From positions 10,788,001 to 10,852,000 of the forward strand of contig NW_025408667.1 in the NCBI RefSeq assembly GCF_020360975.1: a stretch of DNA of 64,000 nt. Direction: 5' to 3'. Source of the stretch: Hirsutella rhossiliensis (lineage: Eukaryota > Ascomycota > Sordariomycetes > Hypocreales > Ophiocordycipitaceae). The position numbers and the translations under genes were made by a program. The stretch's first letter is position 1. Each line of letters begins with the position of its first letter. Below are positions 51,374 to 62,573 of this stretch, one piece after another. Under the pieces are notes generated by a model. That model made no database searches. It saw nothing but the letters and a program-made list of their open reading frames with translations, and had not been told where the DNA came from.

Positions 51374-54192
51374 GGTATCCGAGGGTTTGCTGAGCGCCGC
51401 TGATCTGGTCGGGTGGGGCAATCCGAGAATCAGCGACCAGGCGGGCCAATCGTATCTGCGGATATCCACCCCACCCGAACGGCGCGCGCCGTGGATATAC
51501 GCAGATATCGGTGCCCCCCGCTGATTGCGTCGCTGATTCGATGGAGAAGCCGCTATTCACGTTCGCTACGGCGCCCTGTCCACTGGAATTTTAGCGGGCG
51601 ACCCGACCAGGCGGTGCGCATCGTGATCGCTAGATAGGGCATCTCTCGTCGCCGCGCGCCACCCCGCTCCAACCCGGACTGGTGGTCACTCGCAGGCTTG
51701 CCTTGGTCTTCCCCGTCACGATATATCCCATGGCCCGGACGCCAAATCGACGGAAGGCGAAGACAAAGGGGCCCTGCCGAAGCTCGCAGGAGCAGCGGCC
51801 GGGGCAGGGGCAGGGGCAGGAGTCGCGCAAAGCCGTCGAGCGTACGAGTGGACCAACGCATCCGGCAGAACGCGATAAACGACGCGGAGCTACGCGCCAA
51901 TGCGCAGACGATCCTCTCTGCGATCCACGAGTCTCGGCCAGGAATACGACCTCGGCGTACGCACCGAAGCAAGAGGAATTCGAGCAATTCTGCCGCCACA
52001 AACAGTACTGTGACGGCGCTACGGTCACAGAGGAGAAGCTCCTCCTCTTCCTCGTCGAGGAGGTGGCCGGTCGGCCCTTGAAGGTCAGGAGCCGCAAGGC
52101 CGCCACTGATACTCCGCAGGACGAGACCCGCCTGGCCTGGCGGTCGGTCCGAACTTATGTCACCGCAATCACGGATCTTTACCGGACGCAGAAGGCCCTC
52201 GGAATGAATACGCACCCGTCGCCGCGCGAGGACAACGTACGAGAGTACCTCAAGTCCCTACAGCGCCGGGACGCCCAACGAGACAGGAGAACTATGCCGA
52301 TAAAGGCCGCGATACTCTGCTCGATGGTTACTCGGAGTCCGAGTTCGAACGAGTATGCCACGAGCTGTGGGCCCACAGCGGCACATCGCCCGAGTGTCAT
52401 TTTCGGACCCTCGTGGATCTCCTCTTTGGCCATTATCTTCTCACCCGTGGCGGCGATCGTCGGGCTGCAGAGATCTCAGACCTATTCACCTTTGAGTTTG
52501 CCGGGGAGGGCTCGACCCGGTGCATGCCGCTCATCTTTACGACACGAGCCGGCAAGCAGAACCAGCACGGCCGCCTCGAGACCGCCGGCGCGTATCGGAA
52601 TAGGAACCCGCTAATCTGCATCCTGGGTGGCCTCTCGTTCTACCTCTTGTATCGTTGGGATCTCGGTAGTGAGCCGTTTCCGATTTCAGCAGGCGGTCCT
52701 CGTGGTACGACATCCGGCTAATCAAGGGTAACGGCACCGGCCGGACGGCGGCTTTCTCGTACAACTCACAGCGCGAGTGGGTTGTCAAGGCCTTCGCCTA
52801 CGCCGGCGTCACGTCGCAGAAGAAGACGCATGTCGGCCGCAGCTCGGGGCGAGGACGGCTGAACTAAAGGGATTAGCGAAGACCAGATCCGTCGCGCGGG
52901 TCGTTGGAACCAGGAGCAGATGGTCGGCTGTTACCTGAACTCGTTGCCTCGCAAGTTCATGCGTACGATGGCCGGGCACCCGCCGCAGGCCGGATGCTTC
53001 GAGATACGCCGTGCCGGCGTGACGCCGCCGGAGGTCCTGCTCTCGATGATCTGGCCCGAGCCGGACAGTTGGCGAGGCCGGTTCGGTCCCGGTACCGAGC
53101 AGGAGAACGACCTGGCAGCGATGGGTTCGACGAACCTCATCTTCTATTTACGGGAGGTTGTCTTGCAGGATTCCGTTGTCCTGATGAAGAAATACCCCGG
53201 CAGCCCCGTTTGGAACCACCCGGTCTTCCGGCATCCGGCCTACGCCCCGTTCGCGCACCAGCTATCGGACTTCGTCCTGAAGAGGAGCGTCCAAGCCAGC
53301 TTGCAGTCCTAGTCCAGGCGATGCCGGTCCTCGCGGACTATCTTAAATCCATCGACGCGCGGAACGAAGCAAGGACGATCCAGCTTAAAACAGAGCTAAG
53401 CGAGCAGCTTCGAGCCACCGAAGAACGTCTTGCGGTAGCCCAGTCGTCCCTTTTTCGAATGGTTTCAACTTCCGTTACGGCCGCGACGACCACCACTGCC
53501 ACCACGGCCCCGGCCGTGGTTGATGTCGTTGGGCAGGGAGGACGAGGAGATGGAAGCCGATTCGTCTCGGCTCAGTCGAGCATTGTTGATAGCCGTGCCA
53601 CGAGCCCGACGGCGACAGATACGATCACGGTTAAGACAGAGCCACCGCCACGGTATCAGATGTGCCGAGCAGTAAAAATGGTCGAGGCGCTCTGGAGCGA
53701 GTGGACGGTTGGCCTTCGAGGCGGGCCAGCCATTGCCGACCTCGACGGTAGATGGGGAAGCCGGTGGCGCGCCGGGCGACAAAATGAATTGCAGTGGTAT
53801 TCGTTACGGCTCGAGGGTATAAGGGATTTGCAAGGTGGCGAAGGCCCCCAGGTGTAGCGAGGAGGCCGCGATGCACATTGTCAACTTACAACAGCAGCAA
53901 ACCGGCTGCTCGCTGGACTTATTTTGCAAACAGCCCGAGCCAACAGAAAGGCAAAAGTTGTACAACTAAAGAGGTAGAAATACACTATTTTTGTTTCCTC
54001 CCCGTAATTTGACGAGCTCGTCGAGCCTTGAGAGCCCTTCAAGACGCGGCGTTCTGGCGGCGGTCGGCCGTCCGGCCGACCGTGGACAAGGGTGGATATT
54101 GGAAGCCGCTGAGGGCACGGACGCTAAACTGCGGTGTTGTGGCGCTCAGCCGCTGAATCAGCCACCAAAACCCCGCTGTGGATATCCTATTG
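51374..54192 (+). mobile_element. Crypton, copy R (plus strand)
   Basis: A 2,819-bp unit, inverted counterpart of 30854-33680. Starts GGTATCCGAGG and ends GTGGATATCCTATTG, so TATCC occurs at both ends. The near-perfect palindrome with TATCCGCAGATA-type arms lies at about 51453-51507. Flanks are unrelated to those of copy L. Confidence 0.85.
51730..53969 (+). pseudogene. Crypton tyrosine recombinase, copy R, frame-broken
   Basis: Same domain order as copy L: N-terminal NTTSAYAPKQEEFEQFC, catalytic LLTRGGDRRAAEISDLF, KKTHVGR, AGRWNQEQMVGCYLN, NDC10-like LPRKFMRTMAGHPP and GCR1_C-like EALWSEWTVGLRGGPAI. Breaks shared with copy L lie at 51938 (CC), 52290 (AA), 52846 (GGGG) and 52869 (GGG). Two more are private to this copy: in GAGCCGTTTCCGATT near 52677 (CC against CCC) and in CGTCCTGAAG near 53276 (T against TT). 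The N-terminal 40 residues also differ in frame through a small change near 51767. Confidence 0.85.
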
Positions 54193-57100
54193 CTCTTTGC
54201 ATGCTTATCGGTGGTGCCCGCAATTGCGTCGTAATTCACTTAGGCCACGTGACCACTTATCGCCCGCAAAACGCCGCCCGTGAAATCATGTGCAGGACGC
54301 CTGATAAGTGCATTTGATAAGTTCCCACCCAACTTATCGGGTTTCCGGCCAACACCAGCCCAGACATTCGCCCCGTAGGAACGTTGCCCGATCGACCGAG
54401 ATGGCCGCGGACGACTCGTACACGGCAGCTGACGATCGCGCCCGTGCGCCCGGAGGGCGGGCATCCAGGCGAAGAAGGACGAACAGCCGGCGAACACGGC
54501 GCGGAGTTACGCGGCGAAGCAGCGGGAGTGGAAGGCGCGTCCCCGGCCGGTCCTCCACTTCGATCCCTGTCACGTACGGCCCCAGGCGGCTAACAGACAA
54601 ATACGTATAGGCCTGGTGCCATACGCCCGGGCCGCAGCAGACGGCTCGCTCTATAGCTGGCCCGACGGCGAGCTCGTAACGCCGGACAAGCTGGCGGCGT
54701 GGCTCAAAGAGGATATCCTGTTACGACGCGTTGTGCCGCCGCAGAAGAAGCCGCGCGCGCGGGGTAAGGTTAGGGCGACGGCAACGGCGAGGCCGTACAG
54801 GTACGGCAACAGCGCGAACAGGAGCAGCTCGAGGCCGCGGCCATGGCAGAGGCCGAAAGCCTGGCCGAAGCTTTGAGGTCCCCTTGGCCGAGGCCGCTGA
54901 GCTGCTCGCTGACGACCGCGAGGGTTACGTGCCACCCACAGGCCTCGCGACGGCTGCAGTAGACCTTACCGAAGGGTCTTTGCTTACGAGGGGCACTATC
55001 GACGCCTATATCGCGGCCGTTATCGAGCCATGGAGGCTCCAGGTGGCTCACGGCAACTCGAATACGGAGAATCCCGGGGCGCCGCCGTACGAGGATTCCT
55101 TGAGCAACGGGGCCGGCAGCGGGGAAGCACGACCGAGCCTCCTTTAAAGACCGCGGGAGCGACGGGATCCAGGCCGGCTACCTCCCGATGAATGGCTTCG
55201 GATCCAGGATCTCCTTCTCACTGGCGCCGCGTATACGCAGCAAAACCTCCGTACGCGAGTCGACCTCCTCTTCGGCCACTACTACCTCTTACGGGGAGAA
55301 CCGCCGCAAGATGGAGCTTGCAGACCTGTCCCTACTCGACTATCCGCCTTCGGAAGGGCCGACCCCTGTGGTTGACTGGTAAGCCTTTTACGGGACGGCA
55401 AGCTAAATAAGACGGCGAGGAAGGAGTTTATGGGCGCGCTCCGGCACAAGGACCCTTATTCTGTACGCAAGGGCCTAGCACAGCTCTTCTTTGGCGCTGG
55501 CACGTCGCCGGCGAACCGCCCCGTCCTTCCGGCGCCGTCAGGACTGGTATCGGATCAAGGTCCTCGTCGGGCGGGACCGCGAGCAGGAGCTCGTACCCGA
55601 CGCAGCTACAAGAGACCTGGCGTATCTTCGGCGCTGCCGGCCTTATCGCGTCGAAGAAGACGCACCTCCCGCGCAGGGTGGGCGCCCAGGACGCGGAGAC
55701 CCATGGCACGTCGCTCGCCCAGATCTCGCAGGCCGGCCGCTGGAACCAGAGCGTGCTCTGCCAGGCATATCTTACGCACCTACCGCGGCAGTTCATGCGT
55801 ATCGTCGCCGGCTTCTCGGCCTCCCGGGGACTACTCGCGCGTGCGGCTCACGAACCCCGTACGTCTTACAAAAGCAGCTGTGGCCGTGGATCGAGGAGTG
55901 GGAACCCGCTTTGAGGCGCGGGCGCGCCGGCAATGCTGGGCAGAAGGCGGTCTCGACGACGACGACTTAGCCGCCGACGGCTTCCTAAGCTTATGCGGCG
56001 CCTGCGTATAGTACTTCTGCAGGACCTGGCCGTCCTACAGCTCCGCTACCCGTCGCTACCGTTCTTCGCCTACGCCCCTTTAGCGGGCCCGAGTGGGACG
56101 AGTTCGCCGTCGCCGTGCGGTCCACCGCGGTAGGGGCTATGGAGCCGGTAAGCCTGCTCGTACGACGCGCGCTGCCGGAACTAAGCGGCGTCATAGAGAG
56201 CACGCGGGAGGCCCTGTTACAGAATAGTCAGCGGCTCGCCATCCGGCTTGAGGCCCGGCTGGACGGGATTCAGGGCGGCCTCGATGCCCTCCTCCAAGGC
56301 AAGGTCCCTATCACCTTTACCGGTTACTTCGGAGCCGGGTCAGCAGAGGCGCTGGCGCCGGCGCCGGCGCCGGCGCCGTCAACAGTACCTACCTTGAATC
56401 TCAATACAGCTCCGGCCCCGGCCCCCGACCCAGAGCCTCTGGTACCAGGCATGCCTATCGTCACAGCCCTGGCAAGGGTCTTTACGGTGGGGGACGTCTG
56501 GAAGGAGTGGGAGGAAGGGTTTGCAGGTCAGAAGGCCGTACGGGAGCTGGAAGAGACGTGGGAAGCCGCTGGCGCCGGGGAACGGGGTCAGAGTGCAGTT
56601 CTGTCGCCGGAAGGTGATCTGGGACGAGCTGTTGGCCCGTATGGCGTCCGGCAAATGCAAGGAGGCGGCCGTTGCAGAGCTAGAGCTGTTACGCGCCGGC
56701 CGAAGCTTGAACCGACTCGTCGACGAACTCAAACAGCGCCGACGGCGGGGCCAGGATCGGGGCCAGGCCAGGGCCAGATACGGGTACAGGTAGGGACCCC
56801 GTGCCCGATGACCCAGGTCCAGGCCCGGGACCAGGTCCAACTCGAGGTCAGGGCCGTCGGGGCGGAGGACCCGGCTGGGAAAGCGGACCGCCCTCGTCGA
56901 CGTAAGCCAGCCGCCTCGTAGAGTCTTTACACATATTTATATCCATGTAACTAGACATATTTTTGAGGATCAAAGGGCCGTAGGATCAGTGCATTACTAT
57001 CTCACAGTTCCTGTGGCCGAGCCTAGCCCCCCATTACCCATTCGCGGCGCTGCAACGCAAATATCTCGACGGGCAGTAGCCTATACGGTGCTCCTCGACC

Positions 57101-57270
57101 AAACGCGCCGCCGGTGTAGTAGTCCCCAGGCCCCGGAATGGCCTGGATTGGGCTGCTGGCCGTGGAGATATTCGCGTGCGCGCCGCCGGGCACTTATCAG
57201 ATGGTAGATGTGTAATCGCATACGATTTCCCGAAATTACTCCGCAAATCGACCCCACGATAAGTCCTGCT
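54193..57270 (+). mobile_element. Third, unrelated-sequence Crypton, decayed
   Basis: Contains a Crypton recombinase reading different in sequence from copies L and R. The hexamer CTTATC or its complement GATAAG recurs at 54204, 54256, 54303, 54316 and 54333 before the gene and at 57190 and 57259 after it. Ends are approximate. Confidence 0.65.
54402..56921 (+). pseudogene. Crypton tyrosine recombinase with GCR1_C-like domain, heavily frame-broken
   Basis: Pieces in order across frames: NTARSYAAKQREWKARP (about 54495, the N-terminal Crypton motif), DWYRIKVLVGRDRE, the catalytic KKTHLPRRVGAQDAETHG and ISQAGRWNQSVLCQAYLTHL (about 55640-55785), NDC10-like PRQFMRIVAGFSASRG, a segment VLLQDLAVLQLRYPSLPFF, and GCR1_C-like VWKEWEEGFAGQKAVRELEE then CRRKVIWDELLARMASGK and RAGRSLNRLVDELKQRR. 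The protein has lost continuity at many points. A GCGCCG run near 56352 encodes a Pro-Ala repeat. It is related to but clearly diverged from the 30.9 and 51.4 kb Cryptons. Confidence 0.8.
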
Positions 57271-57713
57271 TATTCCACCCCATAATTCTCAGTTCCAAGA
57301 AGTGATACTAGAGACTAATTGAACGAAGGTAAATAGCCATCTGTCGGGTAAGAAATGGCAGCGATAATTTATTTGGCTTTCAAAACATTTGTTTAACGCG
57401 CTGCGCGAAAAAATGATACAAAAACGCAGGAGCCCATCGCCGAGGCAACAACTGTTGCGATTGAACTTACTTCTATTCAATTCTGTCTGACAGCTCTCAA
57501 CATACATATATACATAGTGGCACGTCCGTGCCACTATCCAGTGACTCACCACTTGTAAGTGCTGCCTAAACATGTCTTGGTCCATGTCTCATATCAAGTC
57601 AACAACAACCCGTTGATATTTTTCAAGAACTTCCTATTGTTCGGATCCTCTTAGTCATTGCTGTTGGTACAAGGCAAAGGAGCGAAGATAGGGTTGTCTC
57701 GGCATAACCTAGA
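57271..57713. other. No gene recognised
   Basis: AT-rich; contains a TGGCACGTCCGTGCCA palindrome near 57518. No coding sequence supported. Confidence 0.4.
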
Positions 57714-57718
57714 TATTC

Positions 57719-57936
57719 TATCGCACGGAGGATGAGCAAGTGAGCATAAAGATCAGGGACTGGAAGACTCTTGATTCTTCTAACTTCTATCTAGAGCGTA
57801 GCATGGGCTGCATCTTTATAGGCGATGCGAGTGGAACAAACTAGAACCTGATGGAAGGTTCTGTGACTGTTAAGCTGGTGACTACTGTGCGAGTCAGGGT
57901 TTCAGTCTGTTGGAGGCTGATGTACCCTGTGTGACA
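57719..57936 (-). repeat. Solo Copia-type LTR with TSD
   Basis: On the minus strand it starts TGTCACACAGGGTACATC and ends CCTCCGTGCGATA, related to the LTRs at 45002 and 49815. It is flanked by TATTC at 57714-57718 and 57937-57941. It lies in the C-terminal coding part of the chromodomain-like gene. Confidence 0.85.
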
Positions 57937-58912
57937 TATTCTATTCGGACTTGGTATCCATGCCGAAATGGCCCGATCTTCCCATCTCCTTTTCCCACTA
58001 CCTGACCGAACTCATCCACGACGAGCTCTTCGGCCTCTTCCAAGGCCCGTTTGCCCCGGAGATCGTCAGTAGACGCCCAGGTTGGCTTCCAAATGACCTT
58101 ATATTCGATGGATCCGTTCCATGCCTTTCGTACCTCCCCCAAGCGTAAAAAGTCGTATTCCTGAGTGGTGCAAGTCGCAATGCGCTTCTTTGAACACGAT
58201 ACGAAACAGAAGCAGCAGCGCGTGGCGCAGACTTCCTCTTACGCCTGCTTCGGCGCGGCTTGGTTACCTCGGACTTTTACAAACTGTGATCGCTTCGGGA
58301 AGCACCTGCTGCACGTGTGATGGGCACTCAGGCTCGATCATTACGTTCTCTGCAAAATACTGTAAGAACTGCAAGTGCAGGTTGTCTGCGAGAGAACTCA
58401 TAATACCTTGATTTGCCAAAACGCTACGCTGATGTGTCTTAGTTTGCTCACTGACGACCCTTTCGCACTCTGAGGAAAGAGACTGAAGACGGTTGGCGTC
58501 CATTGTTGGGCCTATGGTAGGTGCTGGGGATTGCGCGAGGCATGAGGTTGTCCCCTGCATCAATGTCTCTGGGCCCGTCGAATTGACAACGGGAACGCCA
58601 AACTTGACGTCGGGGGTTTCATCAGGCTCCGAGATGGTCTGAATGGGTTCACTTGTGCTTCCTGATTTGCTGCTGGAGCCAGAGTTGCAGCTCCTTGAAC
58701 TGGACGGCGAGGGAGACGGGGTCGAGGACGGAAGTTCCACGTGACTGCAGAATGGTGGGATGAGTGACCTTGACTCGGAGAGGGCCAGCGGTATGTCTTC
58801 TTCAGAGTTATCCGGTCCATCTTCACAGTGGTCACGTAGGAAACAAAGATATGGAAGAAAAGTGTTAGATGGTGAGGAATCCGGGGAATGGGGAATCCGT
58901 GACCCATTTATA
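57894..58912 (-). pseudogene. Chromodomain-like gene interrupted by a MULE and a solo LTR
   Basis: The minus-strand reading has a Ser/Pro-rich part (58264-58912) with a helical stretch NRLQSLSSECERVVSEQTK. After a likely intron or frame change near 58140-58270 comes a chromodomain-like segment: EYDFLRLGEVRKAWNG, IEYKVIWKPTWASTDDL and ALEEAEELVVDEFGQ. The reading frame runs out at its 5' end into the MULE at 58913 and at its 3' end into the solo LTR at 57936. Chromodomains bind methylated histone tails; partner and role here are unknown. The intron boundaries are not resolved. Confidence 0.5.
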
Positions 58913-61528
58913 GGGCCCAATTATCTATACACCTCCTTTTATTAACTGTACACCAAAAAGTGGATCAACTGTGGCTGGGTCAGGCGCAGTGCCGATGCCG
59001 CTAATTTTGGTGCGCCCATTCCCGGCCGGCCAGCTGGCCAGTTCGTGATGCTTGCGTAACAACATCCTGTAACCGTAACTATCAGCAATACCATCAAAAC
59101 TGAAGCTATTCGCACCGCGTTTTCTGCCCTTACGAGCCCGAATCATGGAGTCGCTTACGAAGACACTATTCCCGACCTTCCAGGCCGCGATGGAAGCCGC
59201 CGATACCGTTGTTGAGGCTGAGGGCTACGCCCTACACATTCGAACATCGAAGCGGGATAACGCTGGCCAACGCAAGTCTGCACTTGTTCGTTGTATCAAG
59301 GCCGGCCCCTACGAAAATCGGAAGGATAAAGCTGCTCATATCTCTCGTCGTCGCCTCAATACAGCAACCCAGAAAACAGACTGTGAATTTCGCCTCTCGT
59401 TGAAGGAAAACGCGGTTACTGGACTATCTCTTATCTTCACGATGTTCACAATCATCGCCTTGTTGATGACCCGATGGTCTTTCCGAAGTACCGGGCGCTT
59501 GTTATCCAGAAGTATCGCGACGACATTATCCGGAAGTTTAATAACAATACCCGGCCGACCGATATTGCTGGCGAGCTTCGTGACCTGGTTCACGACGATC
59601 CTCGTTTAGCCGGTATCACGGCTCAAGACGTGAGTAACGCCTTGGCTAGGCACCGTCAGGAAGAACTAGCTGGCCGTACGCCTCTTCAGTTTCTCTACGA
59701 CCGGCTAGATAAGTCCGACTTCTTTCATCGAGATAGTCGTGATCCCCAGGGCCGGCTAACTGGGCTATTTCTCGCGCCTCGTGCTACCTTCCATCGATGG
59801 CGTCAGCATCACGATGTCCTCGTCCTCGACTGTACCTACAAGACGAACCGATTCAATATGCCGTTATTGAATATCTGCGCGGCCACTCGAGATAACAAAA
59901 CGTTCTCTATTGCCTCTATCTTCTTGAACGGCGAGACCGAGTCCCATTACTATTGGGCTATCTCGTTGCTGCTAGTCCTTTGCGAGAAGGAGTCGATCCC
60001 ATTTCAAGGGTCACTGTCACGGACCGAGATACTGCGTTGCTTAAGGCGTTAGATAGCTTTCGCGAGCTTCAAAACAGTACTAACCTTCTCTGCACGTGGC
60101 ATATTAACCAGAATGTCGTTGCGAAATGCAAGCAATTTTTCCCTAAGGCATCAAAATCGGCAATCGAGTCGTACGGGCCCCGGCATTCCAAGCGTTTCTA
60201 CAAGAGTGGAACGAGATCGTCAAGTCACAAGATGTGAATAGCTTCAACGAACGTTTACGCCAATTTGAGACACCAGGCCGCCACCCGCTTGCAGCTATAC
60301 AATACTGTTGCAATACGTGGCTAACGCCTTGGAAGGAGAAGTTTGTATCTTGTTTCGTTAATCAATATCGCCACTTCGGGCGTACAACGACCTCGATCGT
60401 CGAGGGACTTCACTCTCATATGAAGAAGTTCCTTTGGTCCTGTACGGGCGATTTGACGACCGTTTTCCAACGATTCGAACGCTTCTGGGCCATCAGGCTG
60501 CTCAGATCACAGCGATAGAGAATCGAAACCTCCACAAGATATCAACGTTCTCCCTACAGGCGCCGTATATGCCGATCCGCGAGCGAGTATCGTCATATGC
60601 GTTAAAGCTACTAATAGATGATCATCGCAAGATCCTCTAGACCCCGAAGTCAACGGGCCAAACCGCCGCCAGGTCAATGTCCTTGTAATTGGGCTACTAG
60701 TCGAGGGCTACCGTGCTGCCATCGAATCTTCGAGTCTATCAACACCAATACCTCCCTTACACTCGACGACTTCGACCCATTTTGGTATATTCCGATCGAT
60801 ACAAGCGCTCAGGGCACAAGCCCTACTCGGGCACCATACGAGCCACAAGTTATCAGGGCTAAGGGCCGCCCCAAGGGCTCACTCAACCTCGAAGAGTCAC
60901 GGCGGTCAAGATCAACGCGGCGGGATCCGTCACATCACGAGATCGCTGAACGGCATGAGCGGGCTGAGGCTATACGACTGCCTCCTCCTCAACGGCACCA
61001 GCGGCGATGACGGGTACGGTAACGGCCGCGATGACTTCAACGGAACGAGGGCTGCGGCACATCGAGGAAAACGGCGATACGTACGAGGCAGGCACACGGA
61101 TGCAACGGGCGTATCAACAAGCCGGGCGTCAAACGCCAGTCTCTGATGATGACGATCAGCCGGTACGGCGGGAGACCCAAGACTGCATCTTCGTCGCTGG
61201 CCTCACGGACGATGCCGCCCTTGAGGATGTATGGGATCAATTGGAATCACAGTTAGATGAAGCGGATCAGGCACGTAGTGCACTCGAAGAAGGAGGCCTG
61301 TTGTAAACACCAAAGAATAGTCTCATCAGCATAGAAAGCGCAGTACGAATAGCTTCAATTTTGGGTGCCTTATCGTTGAAGGAGAACTGTTACTACCTGG
61401 CTCTACTTATCGTAGAGAATGTGTGCATACAAATTGGCGGTATCGGCCCTCTTCGGCCGTCAGCCACAGTTAATCCACTTTTTGGGTGTACAGTTAATGA
61501 AAGTGGGTGGATAGATAACTTGGGCCCA
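58913..61528 (+). mobile_element. Second MULE, 2.6 kb, with TSD
   Basis: Terminal inverted repeats of about 65 bp (58913-58980 and 61460-61528) start GGGCCCAA and share ATTAACTGTACACC and AAAAAGTGGAT. The 7-bp direct repeat ATTTATA (58906-58912 and 61529-61535) flanks it. The arms differ at several positions, so it is older than MULE 1. Confidence 0.85.
59145..61306 (+). pseudogene. MULE 2 transposase, frame-broken
   Basis: The ATG at 59145 starts a FAR1-like DNA-binding part (EAEGYALHIRTSKRD, TDCEFRLSLKE). The transposase core reads HHDVLVLDCTYKTNRFNMP (first Asp), VTVTDRDTALLKALDSF (second Asp), LLCTWHINQNVV and TSIVEGLHSHMKKFL (Glu), followed by a SWIM-type finger CPCNWATSRGLPCCH. The tail is basic (RAKGRPKGSLNLEESRRS). 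Breaks at 59436 (TT), 59989 (GG), 60175 (GGG) and 60490 (CC) are each closed by one added base; others lie near 60635 and 61010. Sequence similarity to MULE 1 is low beyond the domain motifs. Confidence 0.85.
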
Positions 61529-61535
61529 TTTATAG

Positions 61536-62573
61536 ACAATCTGAGCCCCCCATGCCCTCAGCTATTGAGTAACGAGAAGAGGAAGACGGGGGCCAGCTTT
61601 GCCGAAGTCATCACTGTGACGTATCAGTGCCTCCTTCCCAAGGCGCAGCCCTTCCACCCACCTTGAGAGTCGTGGGCGGTAAGGGACAAGCTGGGGACAA
61701 GCTGGGGACAAGCCGGGGACAAGCCGGGGACAAGCCGGCAATGCCAACAGCCCCCCTTGTCCCCTTTCCTCTCCCCCCTCTCTTCCCTCTCACTGGTCTG
61801 GTCACCAGCCCCTCCCTCTTCCTCCACGAGCATCGCTTCTCCTGCCCCCCCCCCCGAGTTGAGTTGCATCGCAAAGCTGCAGCAGAGTAGGGAGCAAGCA
61901 CCCAGTCTCAGTGCGCGCCCGGGAAGCAGCTCGCCCAGGTAAGATCACCGGACCACATACCCCATAAACGTCACCTTTAGAATAGTCCGTCGTTGGGCGC
62001 CCTGGCACGAGCCGCGGCGAGGAAAGCTGTGTACCCGAAACTCGTACGATTCGACATAGCCTGCGAGGTTGAGGAAGGATCATTCTACCTTCATGCGGAC
62101 ACTGGAACAGAGTGAACCAAAATGGTGTTCTGTTGAAGTCATGTAGGTAACAGTACAACTTGCAAGGCGCGTTCTGTCCCTGAAGAATATGTCGATATGA
62201 CTCGCTCGCGTAAGTCAACTTCGAGAGGGAGACGAGGGCAAAAATTTGCCCATGAAACGATGTTGGTGCTCATGTACGGAGTTGCTGACTTCCAAACTTC
62301 AACGCATTTCTTCCGCCTCAGTAGAGTCAACAAGCTTTACTCAACGACTCTACCTATCTCTTAGGGCGTAAGTTTGACAAGGTAGAAGAAACGACTCTCC
62401 AAGCTCTACCCCGACTATAGGGCTTCAAGTGGCCAAAGCGACTTACACTACTGTCCGCTACCCAGAGCCCGCTCAATGGGTGGTTATCGCTCTTGGGTGA
62501 AAAATGGCATACCTACGCTACGGCCGAATTATCAAAGTGTTTGATCTCTCATGTTTATCAATGGTGGAAGCTC
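61536..62573. other. No confident gene; minisatellite and pyrimidine tract
   Basis: Left part continues the chromodomain-like gene's upstream flank. A pyrimidine-rich tract covers about 61750-61860. From 61870 to 62570 only weak short frames occur. Confidence 0.4.
61683..61738. repeat. 11-bp minisatellite GGGGACAAGCY
   Basis: Five near-perfect tandem units. Confidence 0.9.

Noticed and set aside
30854..54192. The inverted Cryptons as ends of one composite 23-kb element
   Set aside because: Each copy is a complete Crypton with its own ends, and no target-site duplication was seen outside the pair.
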